From positions 3,952,501-4,016,500 of the forward strand of contig JAQPZY010001581.1 of assembly GCA_029931535.1 (NCBI GenBank): a DNA stretch of 64,000 bases. The letters run 5' to 3'. Made by a program: the position numbers and the translations under genes. Source of the DNA: Margaritifera margaritifera. Taxonomy: Eukaryota > Mollusca > Bivalvia > Unionida > Margaritiferidae. The first letter of the stretch is position 1. Each line of letters starts with the position of its first letter. The notes below the pieces were generated by a model, which made no database searches, was not told the DNA's origin, and worked only from the letters and a program-made list of their open reading frames with translations. This document shows, piece after piece, positions 34,939 through 46,895 of this stretch.

Positions 34939-35266
34939 GTGGCTTTTTAAAACAGGTGGCTGCTATATAAAAGGGTAATCACTTAAGAAAGTTTGACAGC
35001 TGATGTCCAGCAACTGTGGCAGAAGTGATTTATCCATTGTAAGCAAATTCTGACCTGTCAATATTACACTGGCTTATTTGGACCTATGCTTATTAGTTCT
35101 TTTGGGCACTCAAGTTAAATTACTGTGGACTGCAACCAGCTTAATTCCTGCCACTTAGTACTGCATTCCCCTTTTTACAGCAGATGCAAAGTCCAGCCTC
35201 AATTTTTGGTTCCATCATGGCCTGATAGACCTCATGGACTTGTCAACCAATTTTACTTAGCAGCTA
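34939..35266. other. Intron sequence
   Basis: No feature recognised. Confidence 0.4.
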
Positions 35267-35454
35267 CTTATCACTTATAACTTGAGTCCAACTGCAAACT
35301 GCACAGACCAGATCTGCCATCATATAATGCAGATTGTTAGGAGTAATCAATAGAACAAACAACATAGACCCTGATCTGCTGATGCATTATGCGATGGCAG
35401 ATCAAAGTCTATGTTGTTTGCAGTTGGACTTAACTTATAGGTGAGCATATATGG
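35267..35454. mobile_element. Family A MITE, copy 9, half-hairpin deleted
   Basis: The left TIR is decayed and the right end is GTGAGCATATATGG followed by TA. The first hairpin keeps only its left arm and loop (CACAGACCAGATCTGCCATC then ATAATGCAGATTG). The second is complete (GACCCTGATCTGCTG..GCAGATCAAAGTC). Confidence 0.85.
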
Positions 35455-36049
35455 TATCTAATTACCTATAGTTAATGGATGGACTAAGAGCATGGCCCTG
35501 GTGTTAGTAGCTGATATCATGTTACATATTGTAGGTCAACATGTGGGATATATACCCACTCTGATTAAAATCAGATCTTCCAACAGTGCCACAAAGGACA
35601 AACTGGGAGTAGATTTGGAAGATCTGATTTTAATCAAATTGGATATGTTTCCATAACCTGGATTAAATATATGAAATATATTGTAACTTTGAGCGAACAG
35701 ATCTATAAAAAAACTGGTTTGTTTCACTCAAAATTACTTGTCTTTCTCTTAGCTCATGTAATAAGCTTGTAAAATTTCATTTATTTTGATGCAGTAGGAA
35801 AGATTTTCTCATGTAAATGAGCATAATAAAGCACATTATGTAAAGGTCCATTAGTTTAGCTTCAATGAATTTGTAGCACTTTGGACAATGAAATGCTCAT
35901 ACTGCAATGAATTTCCTCAAGTTATAAGAGGGAATACACATGCTTAGCTAGACGCTGAACATATTCATCAAATATCAATTGTCTTCATTCATCCCAAGGT
36001 CAACATTTGGAAGAACAGCATGCAATTATTTTCTTTACACTTGTAAATA
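35455..36049. other. Intron sequence with a local inverted repeat
   Basis: CTCTGATTAAAATCAGATCT TCCAA at about 35560 and GGAAGATCTGATTTTAATCA at about 35615 are inverted copies (about 20 bp) separated by about 35 bp, able to form a hairpin. No gene. Confidence 0.6.
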
Positions 36050-36265
36050 CCGTATATACTTGTGTATAAGCTATTACCAACTGCAAACTGCATAGACCCA
36101 GATTTGCCATCGCATAATGCGCCGGCAGATCTGGGTCTATGCAGTTTGTAAGGACTAATCAGTAGAACAAACAACGTAGACCCTGTCTGTCAGCGCATTA
36201 TGTGATGACAGATCAGGGTCTATGTTGTTTGCATTTGGACCCGGCTTATACGCAAGTACAGACGG
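36050..36265. mobile_element. Family A twin-hairpin MITE, copy 10
   Basis: Left end CCGTATATACTTGTGTATAA preceded by TA, right end GCAAGTACAGACGG. Hairpin arms GACCCAGATTTGC..GCAGATCTGGGTC and GACCCTGTCTGTC..GACAGATCAGGGTC. Confidence 0.93.
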
Positions 36266-36288
36266 TTATAAATCAGAATAATATACAA

Positions 36289-36460
36289 CAGTGGTCCCCA
36301 ATGCGGTGCCCGCGGGCGCCATGGCATCTGCCAAAATTTTTTGTGAGCGCACAAAAGAGGTTATAATGAATAATAAAAAATAACAAAATGGGCCAAGTTA
36401 ATTGGTTGGTGCCTGCCACTCTCTCATAAACTCACAAATGTGCCCGTAAAAAAAATCAAT
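36289..36460. mobile_element. hAT-type MITE, copy 1 (right end eroded)
   Basis: Begins CAGTGGTCCCCAATGCGGTG, a CAGTGGTTCCCAA-like hAT terminus. It shares GAGGTTATAATGAATAATAA and AAGTTAATTGGTTGGTGCC with the reverse complement of 46584-46753. Confidence 0.75.
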
Positions 36461-36611
36461 GACCCTCAAGATACAGATTTGGTCACAATATGCTTTAAGA
36501 AAAAATGTGCTTCTGATCACCATGTTTAATATTTATCATCTATTTAAAAAAGATCTATGAATGTCACCTAATGTGCCAGAAAAAGGTTATTAAGAGTAAT
36601 TTTAAAAGCAC

Positions 36612-36772
36612 TCCAACTGGTTTGACAGTTGATAAGAATACATGAAAAGTTAAAGCACATTAGAAAACTGGTTTGATAGTTGATAAGAATACATGCAAAG
36701 TTAATACACATTAGAAAAATGATTTGATAGTTGATAAGCATACATGAAAAGTTAATACACATTAGAAAAATG
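36612..36772. repeat. ~52-bp tandem repeat, 3 units
   Basis: CTGGTTTGATAGTTGATAAG-AATACATG(A/C)AAAGTTAATACACATTAGAAAA in three units. It explains the minus frame 36568-36909. Confidence 0.92.
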
Positions 36773-37481
36773 AAATTATATTTGCATAACAACACAGTAC
36801 AGATATGAACATGAACTGGACTATATGAAATTAAGTGGCAAGTACAACAATTCACTGCCACCTGAATTTCAATGAAGGGCAACAACTGTGGCTGAATTGC
36901 CAACTCCACTGTGACTATATGCTCTTTTTGTTCTTAAAATAGTTTGGAAAAAATGTAGATCACACCTCTACTTTGCAGCTTTACATTTTAGCCTCATCCT
37001 TTCCATTTATTTTAAACTTTCAGTACTTTGGAAAAAAACCCCTGATATTTTAGAAGATGCAGGTACGGGGAAAAATTCTGCACTTTATATAAATCTTAGA
37101 CTTAAAGCTGTATCATCTCTTGCTCTCTCTTTCTCACATAAAATCTATTACTGAATACATCCCTATCTCTCTTTCACCAATTAAACGAAATTATTCCATA
37201 GTTCTGACAATGAACTCAGTACCATTAAGTATAGCTATGCAGACACTGTGTCTTGTAACCCATCAACCAAAGCTATTTACTATACCATGCATTCATCCTT
37301 GAATAATAAGCACCTCAAGACTTCAGTTGCAAATGTTGGTAGTTGTCTTTGAAATACATGTATATAGGGAAAGATAAGTAACTGTCAAGCTCAAAAGATG
37401 CAAGCTGAGTGACTTCAGGCATTAGGAATAAGGCTAGAGTCCATACATTTTATTCAGTATATCTCAGAGACATTACACATA
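36773..37481. other. Intron sequence
   Basis: No feature recognised. Confidence 0.4.
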
Positions 37482-37692
37482 CCGTATATACTCGCGTATT
37501 TAATCCGGGTCCAAATGCGAACAATATAGACCCTGATCTGGCATTGCATAATGAGCCAGCAGATCAGGGTCTATTTCTACTGATTAGTCCTTACAAACTG
37601 CATAGACCCAGATCTGCTGACACATTATGCGATGGCAGATCTGGGTCTATGCAGTTTGCAGTTGGTATTGGATTATATGTGAGTATATACGG
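37482..37692. mobile_element. Family A twin-hairpin MITE, copy 11
   Basis: TA both sides, CCGTATATACTCGCGTATTT to GTGAGTATATACGG. Both hairpins are well kept, but the right arm of hairpin 1 is shortened (ATCAGGGTCTAT directly into TTCTACTGATTAGTCC). Confidence 0.94.
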
Positions 37693-39000
37693 TAACTCTA
37701 AATATTTTAAGAGTCACATTAATTAACACAAAGATGTGAATACATTTATTCATGATGTATTCCTATATAGCAGTTAGGGTGCTTTGCATTGACAAAATAG
37801 TTTAACATCAGTCATATAGCAAAAGTTACAAATATCATCACTTGAAAATTTGGTCAACCTAAACCAAAATTTGAATTTTACTTCATATTACTATCATGAA
37901 AAAATTCTTTCTGTCCACTTAATAGTCCTGTAATGTAGTATTATTCAAAATTTGTAAGTACTTTGGCCTTCAATATATTTCAGCTGAACTCAAATTTTGT
38001 GACAAGTTACTTTGCTTTTACAATTAACATCAAAAGTCCATTTAACTCTTTCTGTGTCATAACTATTCATTATACATAATATGTTGGGAATTTATCAAAA
38101 TGCTTCAATACTACTAGAGACAACAGAATGAAGCAAGCTCAGCACTCCAATTTCCAATCCTTCAACCAGCATCCTATGGTATCATTAAAGACAGCAATAA
38201 CTTTTTAATTCTTAAAGAGGGGAGTGGGCCACTTAAGTGCTGGTAATTGTTTATTTGCGATGATGAAGACAGATGATATGCATCATGTGTGCATGTACAC
38301 TCCATATTGGCTCACTCTTATTGGCTAAGTCTCAACTGCTGCCAGCCAACCAAACTTTGCTAAATAAACTCCTACCTACTATCATATTTAGTGGTCCCCC
38401 TCTAGAAGTTCGTACCTCTCAGCATGCACAATTCATTTGGGAAAAAATATTGTTAAAGTTCAAAATCTAAATGGATACTGTACACACTAGAGCGAATGAA
38501 TTTCTGGTTAATTTTAGACAAACAGGATGCTTCTGCCTTATAGTTACTCTCATGGTATTAACAAGTTTATCACTGTGAATTATGGGATTAGTAGACAGTG
38601 CTATCATTTAATCTAACTGTGTCAATTACATACAGGTTTTTCCACCTTCTCATGCTATCTTGGCATTCTGTGTCTGGAAAATTCATTACACCAGACCTGT
38701 ATCAGGAAAACACACTTGCATCTGAAGAATTTATTATAAATCTAAGCATGCCAAGATTATGAACTTATCTCATATTCATGAAAACCCGGTTTGAATGCCA
38801 GTCCTGAGAAGAAAATGGGGGGGGGGGGGGGATATCTTGAACAATATATTGTGTATAATTTGCTCATGTGCAACAAAATGCAAACAATGAAGATACAGAT
38901 CGGCAGTTGTATTATGTGCTCGCAGATCAGGGTTTATGATGTTGACTTTAAATCACAAGAAGGAACCCGTTCCCAGTCCACTATGTTCATCACCATCAAA
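37693..39000. other. Intron sequence
   Basis: Holds a 15-G run at about 38817-38831 and a small family A fragment at about 38885-38945 (GATACAGATCGGCAG..CTCGCAGATCAGGG). No gene. Confidence 0.45.
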
Positions 39001-39243
39001 GGGCCCCGGGTGGCTGAGTGGTCTAAAGTGTTTGCCTTTACAGAGCACTCACACATCTCACCCCTGTCCGTGTGAGTTAGAGTCTCGGCTCGACCAACGT
39101 GGGCATGTGAGAAAGCTTGTCAGTACCTTCCTGTGGGTCAGTGGTTCTTCCTGGGTTCTTCCTCCACCAAGTATACTGGCTGCCATGAATAGCCTATCAT
39201 ATGCTGAGGAGATATGTTAAGCCCCACAAAACCAAACCAAACC
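39001..39243 (+). mobile_element. tRNA-derived SINE, family S1
   Basis: GGGCCCCGGGTGGCTGAGTG GTCTAAAG (box A), a box B-like region TTAGAGTCTCGGCTCGACC, AGTGGTTCTTCCTGGGTTCT, TCCTCCACCA, and the tail AAAACCAAACCAAACC. Confidence 0.87.
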
Positions 39244-39714
39244 TCATCACCATCACCGTGCAGTGGATCATGACTGCTGTACACTACAGTGAACCACCTC
39301 CAATCATATCCCAAAGTTTAAAGTCTATATTTGATATTTTTTAGAAGGTATTGCAAAATATATTGCATGAAGGGAATAGTAATAATACAAACAAGCCTGC
39401 ACATACATGCTTGCATGCTGGGGTGGTATCACAATGTCCAATGATTTCTTGAACAACATGGAGACAAATATCAGCATTTTAACATTTGTTCCAGGAGTTC
39501 TGGTAACTAGTAAATTAGTAAATTCCACTATGATTCTGCAAATAAAATTAATGACTTTCTGTATTTATTGTTCATCTGTAAATTACCTTTAAGTGCAAGA
39601 GTGATAATTGCTTTTAATAAGCACTGTCCAACATAATTACACTCATTAAAGTCTAAACTTAAAATCAAAGGGACTGCATAAGAACCTTGCATCTAATACT
39701 TCAACTGTGGCTGA
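39244..39714. other. Intron sequence
   Basis: The opposed frames 39325-39528 and 39407-39592 have no support. Confidence 0.4.
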
Positions 39715-40480
39715 AAACACATGGCAAAATCCCCAAGGTAAGAAGTCTTTTAGTGAAAACCCCACGTCCATATAACTTTCTCTTCTGGAGGAGTAGCAAT
39801 AGTAAGATTTTCAAGATGGCTGCCATGGTGGCCATATTGGACTTCAGACTGACACCATTTTCATTTAGGACCAAGTAGACATCATAAGAAGTCTTTTAGT
39901 GAAAACCCAATGTTGATATTACCATCCATTCAGTAGAAGTAGCGATAACAAGATTTTCAAGATGGCTGCCATAATGGATGTCAGATCGGCACCATTTGCA
40001 TTTAGGACCAAGTAGACATCACAAGAGGTCTTATAGTAACAACCCCATGTCCATATGACTATCCATTCAGGAAGAGTAGGAATAACAAGATTTTCAAAAT
40101 GGCTGCCATGGTGGCCATATTGGATGTCACATAGGCACCATTTTCATTTAGGACCAACTAGGCATCATAAGAAGTCTTATAATGAAAACCCCATGTTTAT
40201 ATGAACATCCAATCAGGAGGAGTAGCAATAGCAAGATTTTCAAGATGGCCACTGTGGCCGCCATATTGGATGTCCGTGCAGCACGGTTTTCATCTTGGAC
40301 CAACTAGACCATAATATAAATGTGTTTGTAAAGTTTCATGGCAATACTCCAAGTAGTTTAGGAGAAGTAGCGACAACAAACTTGTGCTAATGGACTCACG
40401 GGCGACAGACTGATGATGGACGGATGACTGACAACAGACAATCCCACAAGCTCTTCTGGTCTATGATCAGTTGAGCTAAA
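39715..40480 (+). mobile_element. Composite module-array element, type III, copy 2
   Basis: About four to five modules (AAGATGGCTGCCATGGTGGC, GCACCATTTTCATTTAGGAC). It ends with GGACGGATGACTGACAACAG and a hairpin at 40449-40477 (stems AGCTC/GAGCT and CTGGTC/GATCAG) followed by AAAAA. It lacks the long leader of copy 1. Confidence 0.82.
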
Positions 40481-40530
40481 AACCAACAAACATGTCCCTT
40501 TCTTGGTTACTTACCACTCCGATGGCCCAA

Positions 40531-41095
40531 ACTTACAACAGATCATTTGAAAGCATTGGCACCAGATTGAAACCTCTGTATGTCTCAAAGGCATATTTCA
40601 AGAAGTTCCTATGGTTGCATACAGCAGACCTAAAAATCGTAAGCACCATCTGGTACGGGCCAAGGTAACTTCAAACAAGACCACAGAATCAGACACATAC
40701 TGCTGCAAGGACAAGTGTTGCCTAATTTTCAAACATATGCTAGTGACCAAATCGTTCAGAAGTTTGACAACTGGGGTTAGCTTCACTATCAATCCGAAGT
40801 TAGGATGCTGAACCAAATATGTAATCTATTTTCTAACATTCAAGATCTGTGCCACTCAATATGTTGGCTAAACCAATGATTTCCGAAAACGAATGAATAA
40901 CCACAAGAACCACATTCATAACAAAATCAATGCAAAACTCGCCAACCACCACAAGCTGACTGGGTATTCAGTCAAGTCACTTAAGATGCTACTGATTTAA
41001 TCTAACCTGGGGTGGACTGATATAGAACGCACACATAAGGAATGATACTGGATACTACAAATAAAAAACTGACTGAGAGTTGGGAATAAATGAAA
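40531..41095 (+). pseudogene. Penelope-like retroelement fragment with GIY-YIG-type endonuclease region
   Basis: Frame-shifted and stop-interrupted coding remnants appear in order. KGIFQEVPMVAYSRPKNRKH and HLVRAKV match the 'RRPKNL...LVRAKL' signature between reverse transcriptase and endonuclease. A cysteine-rich stretch (CCKDKCC) follows, then TTGVSFTINPKLGC. ICATQYVG, a stop and TNDFRKRMNNHKNHI match the 'C..QYVGET...R...H' endonuclease core. DIERTHKE, a stop and YWILQ match the C-terminal '..KE.YWI..L'. At least four stops and one frame change show it is dead. The reverse transcriptase core is missing. Confidence 0.72.
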
Positions 41096-42324
41096 AAGTC
41101 TAACCTTTCCAATGTAATCTTATCAAACTACAGCCAGGCATCAGTTTATCAGACATAACACAATTTTTGTAATAATCCGTAGCTCTTCATATGTATTATT
41201 TATTATTATTATTATTATTTTAACTCTTGTCCATTATCCCCACTACACCATTCTCTTGACATATTTCCTTTAGTACCTCCAAGCATAACTTTACCTGAAT
41301 ATAATTTCTACTGTAAATTTTGTAGATTTTTTTGCGACCTGGAATTACATTTCTTTGATTTTTGTTATACAACTTTGTTGTGCTGACAGCAGCAAAAAAT
41401 ATACATGTAGTTTAGTCATTTTAAGGCTGTTTTTCAATTATTTTCTTCTTTCTTTCTTCTGTTTTTTATCTCTTGTTTTTAGATTTCCCCCTGTCATTAA
41501 AACATGTAGGAGTCAAAAATTTCTCTTAGCTTTTATGTTTAGTGTTTATTTTGTGGATGTAAGTTGCTTCTTCCCCTTATGATGGGCTTGTTTACCTCAA
41601 AATGTTGGGAAATTGCTTTGTATTTGTGTCATTATCAATTTTTGTGTCAATATATATGTATATATATGAAATATTGTTCTTTTATTTAACTTACTTAAGG
41701 TCAATAGTTATAAAATCAAATACTATATCAATGACCAAAGAGAAATACTATTGTGTTCACAGGAACCTACAACTGGAATAGGGAAGATGGGGAAGTATGA
41801 TGCACCAAAATTTAAGTGTTGCATTTACTGCATATAAAATAAATACGTGAAAGCCTGATCATTTGTGTCCCTCTTTAAAACTGACTCACATAATAAAGCT
41901 AAAAAAAGGACTAATGCTGATTTATATTCCACAGATGTCTAAAATAACACATTGGATCTGAATACAGAGCAAGTATCAAATCTACTGTGTTAAGGAGCTC
42001 ATTCCTTATGCTGTGTTTGCTTATAACAATGTACATGTACTGTATTTTTCATGGGAGAGGTTATGCCTTTGGTGCATTCACTGAGGGCTTGTTTCTGCCT
42101 CCTACTGTTCGATCATACAAGCTGAACTTGAGGGGGAAACTTGACACTCTGGGTTGAATACCATACTGAGAAAAAATTAAACTTTATTTCTCTATTACAG
42201 TTAGTTGCAGAATATTGGATGGCATTTTTAAATAGCAGACATGTCTGTTGTTCATCATGTCAGCCAATATGTGGTGAAATACAACTATTTACCTTTTTGC
42301 CTTTCTTTTGATAGCTACAGCTAC
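41096..42324. other. Non-coding stretch
   Basis: Contains an (ATT)n run at about 41196-41220 and a T-rich section 41320-41580. The frame 41355-41582 is unsupported. Confidence 0.45.
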
Positions 42325-42515
42325 CTAGTATAGTTACAATGCCTGGCTTGTGACCAGAAGGATGCAGTTTCTAATTTCTGCAGAGACAAGGCTATGTCAG
42401 CTGTAGTGATATGTCCATGGCATGGCAATTTACTCCAATTTCTTCCACATGATATACACTTTCCTGTGTTTATGTGCTGTTAAACACCAATCAATCAATC
42501 AATCAATCAACAAAA
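42325..42515 (+). mobile_element. Degenerate SINE related to family S3
   Basis: GGCTTGTGACCAGAAGGATG-CAGTTTCTAATTTC resembles the tRNA-like head, with GGCAATTTACTCCAATTTCT and TGCTGTTAAACACCAATC followed by an (AATC)n tail. Box sequences are decayed. Confidence 0.5.
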
Positions 42516-42631
42516 CAATCTCTTTGGATAACAAGAGAATACCTGCTTTCTTAATTAAGGATCCAAAATTGATTACATTTTGCTACAGTGTTTGCTCATG
42601 GATACATGCACAATGCACAACCTTATTAATT

Positions 42632-42815
42632 ACAAACAATATAGATCCAGGTCTGCCATTGTATAATACTCCAGCAGTTAATCAGGGTCTACACTGACTG
42701 CTCCACATGTTTTCACATGAATGGCACAGACTCTGATCTGCCAGCACATCACACAACAGCAGAGCTGTGTCTATGAATTTGCAGTTTGCTGCAGGCTATA
42801 CCTGGGTAAAGCTGG
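42632..42815. mobile_element. Degenerate family A MITE
   Basis: AACAATATAGATCCAGGTCTGCC..AATCAGGGTCTACAC and GGCACAGACTCTGATCTGCC..GCAGAGCTGTGTCTATGA with a weak right end. Confidence 0.6.
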
Positions 42816-43904
42816 TATTTTGATGTTCTATGTTTTATGACATGCTATTCCAGGTTACCTTTGGACACTGGATGGTCCACAGACATTGCTGCTATTTAAA
42901 ACAAAATACAACCCAAAGCTTTCCAGAATATCTTGCATGTGTCCACTGATTCCTTCACTATCTGATATTCCACAACAGAGTCTTTATCACTACTGGCACT
43001 CTGCTAACATAGGCTCCATTAGGTCCATAGAAGTAGAAATGTCACAGAATGAGCTGGTAGACTAGGACTAGGTAAGTGTGTGAAACACTAAGCAATGCAC
43101 ACTACATAACCAAACACCTTCTAGCTAATGATTTATACATAACAACTACTGTGCAGCTTATCCAGCTATACAAATTACCAGACATGGAATAAGGCTGAAA
43201 TACCATTCCACTAGCTATAAATCCTTGCAACTATTCTACTGTAAACCAGATGTTGCAAGTGATAATAAATGTACTCTTGTACACAATATCCTTAATATGA
43301 ATCAGTTCCTGCCCTTCAATGACACAGTAATGATTAAGAGGACACAGTCAGTCCAAATATAATACCAGCAGCCAGTAACTGCCACATGCAAACTGGATAT
43401 TTTATACAGCACAGCAGGAGAACTACTCCCAATGTCCTAATCCATTACAGTACCAGTCTGAAACAAGTGGTTGCTGAACTTGCTCTGTACCCTGGCATGC
43501 TGACAAAGTAAATGAAAAAACAAAAAAACAACACAGATTGGGTACTAGTCTTAAGGTAAAGGCAATCTGGTATTATGTCAAAGTGCAAATCTGGTACTGC
43601 TTATGCTCTTGTACAATATCAGTGACAGCAAAATATGAAGATGTTAGCACTCTTCCAATTAGATGAGAATGAAATGCTTACTGTAAATGCTAAAAAAAAT
43701 AAGGGATACATTTTGAAAAATTTGCCTAATTACAAGATTACAAATGGTATAATGACCCTTTTAGGTAATAAAACAAAAAACTTCTATAGAGATGATAACA
43801 GTACTTCTTCATCTCCTTTATTTTATCAGACATGCCAGGTTTTCACAAGTAAAAATAGGTTTTTCTCTAACTATCCTGGTTCTGCATAGAAAAACCATAT
43901 AAAA
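42816..43904. other. Non-coding stretch
   Basis: No supported gene. The frame 43635-43889 has no recognisable domain. Confidence 0.4.
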
Positions 43905-44262
43905 CTCTTGATATCACAGGTTTTTCTGCAAAATCTGTATATTACTCTTGATATCACAAGTTTTTGTACAAAATCTGTATATTACTCTTGATATCACAAG
44001 TTTTTGTACAAAATCTGTATATTACTCTTGATATCACAAGTTTTCGTACAAAATCTGTATATTACTCTTGATATCACAAGTTTTTGTACAAAATCTGTAT
44101 ATTACTCTTGATATCACAAGTTTTTGTACAAAATCTGTATATTACTCTTGATATCACAAGTTTTTGTACAAAATCTGTATATTACTCTTGATATCACAAG
44201 TTTTTGTACAAAATCTGTATATTACTCTTGATATCACAAGTTTTTGTACAAAATCTAGTATA
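43905..44262. repeat. 40-bp minisatellite, 9 units
   Basis: CACAAGTTTTTGTACAAAAT CTGTATATTACTCTTGATAT repeated with very few differences, so recently homogenised. Confidence 0.97.
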
Positions 44263-44494
44263 TCAATTAGAAAAACCAGGTTTTTCTTCATCAAATGTAC
44301 AAAATTAGATGAGTACAGTGAATGGCACATTACACAACTGCCCCATGTTTAATAGTCCTCTGTGTAGACACTACCATGCCCCCTAAATTTTCAGTTTTAG
44401 AATATACCTTGCCAATGGGTCTCTCTGACCTGGACCATTGGTCTTGTACTAAACTTACTGTGGAGACAAATGTTTTAAAAAATTTTTATGAGAC
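44263..44494. other. Non-coding spacer
   Basis: No feature beyond a frame that runs into the next repeat. Confidence 0.4.
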
Positions 44495-45520
44495 TTACCA
44501 TAACTGTGACTTCTCACCTTTAGACCCTAGTATCTATAGGTTTCTTTATTACCCCAAGTGCAGCCATCCACAAAATTTGGTCAAGAAACATACTCTAGAA
44601 CAAAAGTTATTCTGCAAAACCAATATTTCTTTGAGTCACAATTACCTTGACCTTTTGACTCCAAAATTAATATGCCTCTTCCATACTATAAGTGCAAGCC
44701 CTCCACAAACTATGCTCAAAGTATGTGGTCTAGAACTGAAGTTATTATGCAAAAAGTATTTTTCTCCTTTCAGTTGGTGACCTTGACCTTGTGACCTACA
44801 AATCAACATGATTCTTTCTCACCCAACGTGTAGGTCACCAGCAAACTTGTTAAGGTACATAGTCAAGAGCTTAAATTTTTGCGTAGAAATCTCTGTTCTT
44901 CTTTAAGTCATAGTGACATTGACCTTCACCTTTTGATCTAAAAACAGATAGGCTTCTTCCTTACTGCAAGTGCAAGCCATCCAGAAAGTTTGGTTTGGGT
45001 TTATGATGTAGAACTATTATTACTGTGCAGAAACATTTTGTCTTCTTAGAGTCAGTGACCCTGACCTCTTACCTTTTGACCTCCAAACCAATAGGCATTT
45101 TCCTTACTCCAAGTCCAAGTCATCCACAAAGTTTGGTCCAGGTCAGTGATATAGAACTCTGGTTATTGTGTGGAAACCATTTTTCTTCTTTCAGTTACAG
45201 TGGCCTTGAACTTCCTTACCCCAAGTGCAAGCCATCCACAAAGTTTGGTCCAGGTCAATGATGTAGAACTAATGTTACTGTGTGGAAACCATTTTTCTTC
45301 TTTCATAGTGGCCTTGACCTTTCAACCTTATGACCTCAAATCAACAGGGTTCTTCATTACTCCAAGTGCAAGCCATCCACATAGTTTGGTAACTGTACAT
45401 GGTGGAGAACTCAAGTTACTGCACAGAAATGAAATTGGTAACAGACAGGCAGAGAGATGGATGAATGGATGGATGGATGGACATCATAGCATAATATGCT
45501 CTGCCTTATGGCAGGCATAT
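44495..45520 (+). mobile_element. Composite module-array element, type IV, copy 2
   Basis: About seven ~145-bp modules (GTGACCTTGACC, AGGCTTCTTCCTTACTCCAA, GTGCAAGCCATCCACAAAGT, TTGGTCCAGGT, GATGTAGAACTAATGTTACT). It ends with (GGAT)n and a terminal hairpin at 45495-45519 (stems TATGC/GCATA and TGCC/GGCA), then AAAA. Several long plus frames are by-products of the modules. Confidence 0.83.
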
Positions 45521-46157
45521 AAAAACTTAATGTGATACTCTTGATGTTGACACTACTTGTGCCAGGGAAGACTGATTTGTTATATTGCAGAAGATCCCAG
45601 GATACGTTATGCAGCTGATCAGAACTGGCCTCCTAATTTGTTACAGGAGATTGTTAATGATGGTTTAGCAGGACTATATCTGTCAAATTTATCTGATTGC
45701 AAGGCCCATGAAATTAAAACAAATGGATATTTTTTGCAAGTTTAGTCTTTTGAATTGATATTGGCAGTGTAAAACCTATCTTAAAAGAGGAAAAGAAAAT
45801 TATGAGCTCAATCTAAGCTGTTCATTAATGGCCAATATTGTTGAAATGTATCAACATACAATAATATGAACATATAAAGCCTTGCCTACAGTAGCTGCAT
45901 TAACATTTCTACTGCAGTGCCACTGTGTGGTAGTTAGTCTAGTCATTACCTTGATCTACACTAACAATATATCAGAACACAATGATTTACATCTACTACA
46001 TCACACCTACACATCATAATGGGCTGATACCAAGTTTCAATTACTATGCTTTCTCTGAAGCCATCATCAAATTATTAGAAGCATAGTACAAATTATTCTC
46101 TGGTTCTGGTCAGTTCTATTCCATCAAGGGAGGTAAGAGGTATTATAAAACTTTTAC
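45521..46157. other. Non-coding stretch
   Basis: No supported gene. The frame 45557-45745 is unassigned. Confidence 0.4.
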
Positions 46158-46895
46158 TGTATGTGCTCATATAAAATGAATATCCACCTGCAAACAGCAC
46201 AGACTCAGATCTGCTGTCATGTAATGCATTGTCAGCTCATGGTCTACACTGCCCAATTTACTCATGACAGCACTGACTCAGATCTGCTGTCATGTAATGT
46301 ACCAAGAAATCAGTCTACAATGCCCAGTTAACTCATGGCAGCACTGACTCAGATCTGCTGTCATGTATTGCACCAAGAGATCAGTCTACACTGTCCAGTT
46401 TCCTCATGACAGCACTGACTCAGATCTGCTGTCATGTAATGCACCAAGAAATCAGTCTACAATGCCCAGTTTACTCATGGCAGCACTGACTCAGATCTAC
46501 TGTCATGCAATGCTCCAAGAGATCAGTCTACAATGCCCGGTTTACTCATCGCAGCACTGACTCAGATCTGCTGTCGTGTAATGCAGGGGTCCCCAACCTT
46601 TTTGTGCCTATGGGCACATATATGAGTTTATGAGAGAGTGGCGGGCACCAACCAATTAACTTGACCCAATTTTTTATATGATTATTATTCATTATAACCT
46701 CTTCTGCAGGCACACACAAAAAACCTTGGCGGGCACCACGTTGGGAACCACTGATGTAATGCACCAAAAGATCAGTCTACACTGCCCAGTTAACTCATGA
46801 CAGCACTGACTCAGATCTGCTGTCATGTAATGCACCAAGAGATCAGTTTACACTGCCCAGTTAACTCATGACAGCACTGACTCAGATCTGCTGAC
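46158..46895. repeat. ~71-bp minisatellite derived from family A MITE
   Basis: About eight units of CAGCACTGACTCAGATCTGC-TGTCATGTAATGCACCAAGA-GATCAGTCTACACTGCCCAG-TTTACTCATGA. The first unit is preceded by a decayed left end of the family A element (CTGTATGTGCTCATATAAAA). AGATCTGCTGTCATGTAATGC matches the hairpin 2 arm plus loop of family A. One unit is split by a hAT MITE. Confidence 0.9.
46584..46753. mobile_element. hAT-type MITE, copy 2
   Basis: 170 bp with TIRs CAGGGGTCCCCAACC and GTTGGGAACCACTG. The flanking 8 bp are GTGTAATG and ATGTAATG, an 8-bp duplication with one mismatch as expected for hAT. It sits inside a unit of the 71-bp minisatellite. Confidence 0.9.

Noticed and set aside
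39001..39090. tRNA gene (Leu/Ser-like) on the plus strand
   Set aside because: Box A and box B are present, but the cloverleaf is not complete, and the sequence continues into a conserved SINE body with an AAACC tail, as in two other copies.
44322..45535. Series of plus-strand frames as exons of one gene
   Set aside because: They are repeated type IV modules, and the same peptide pattern recurs at 31214-31447 and 53160-54083 for the same reason.
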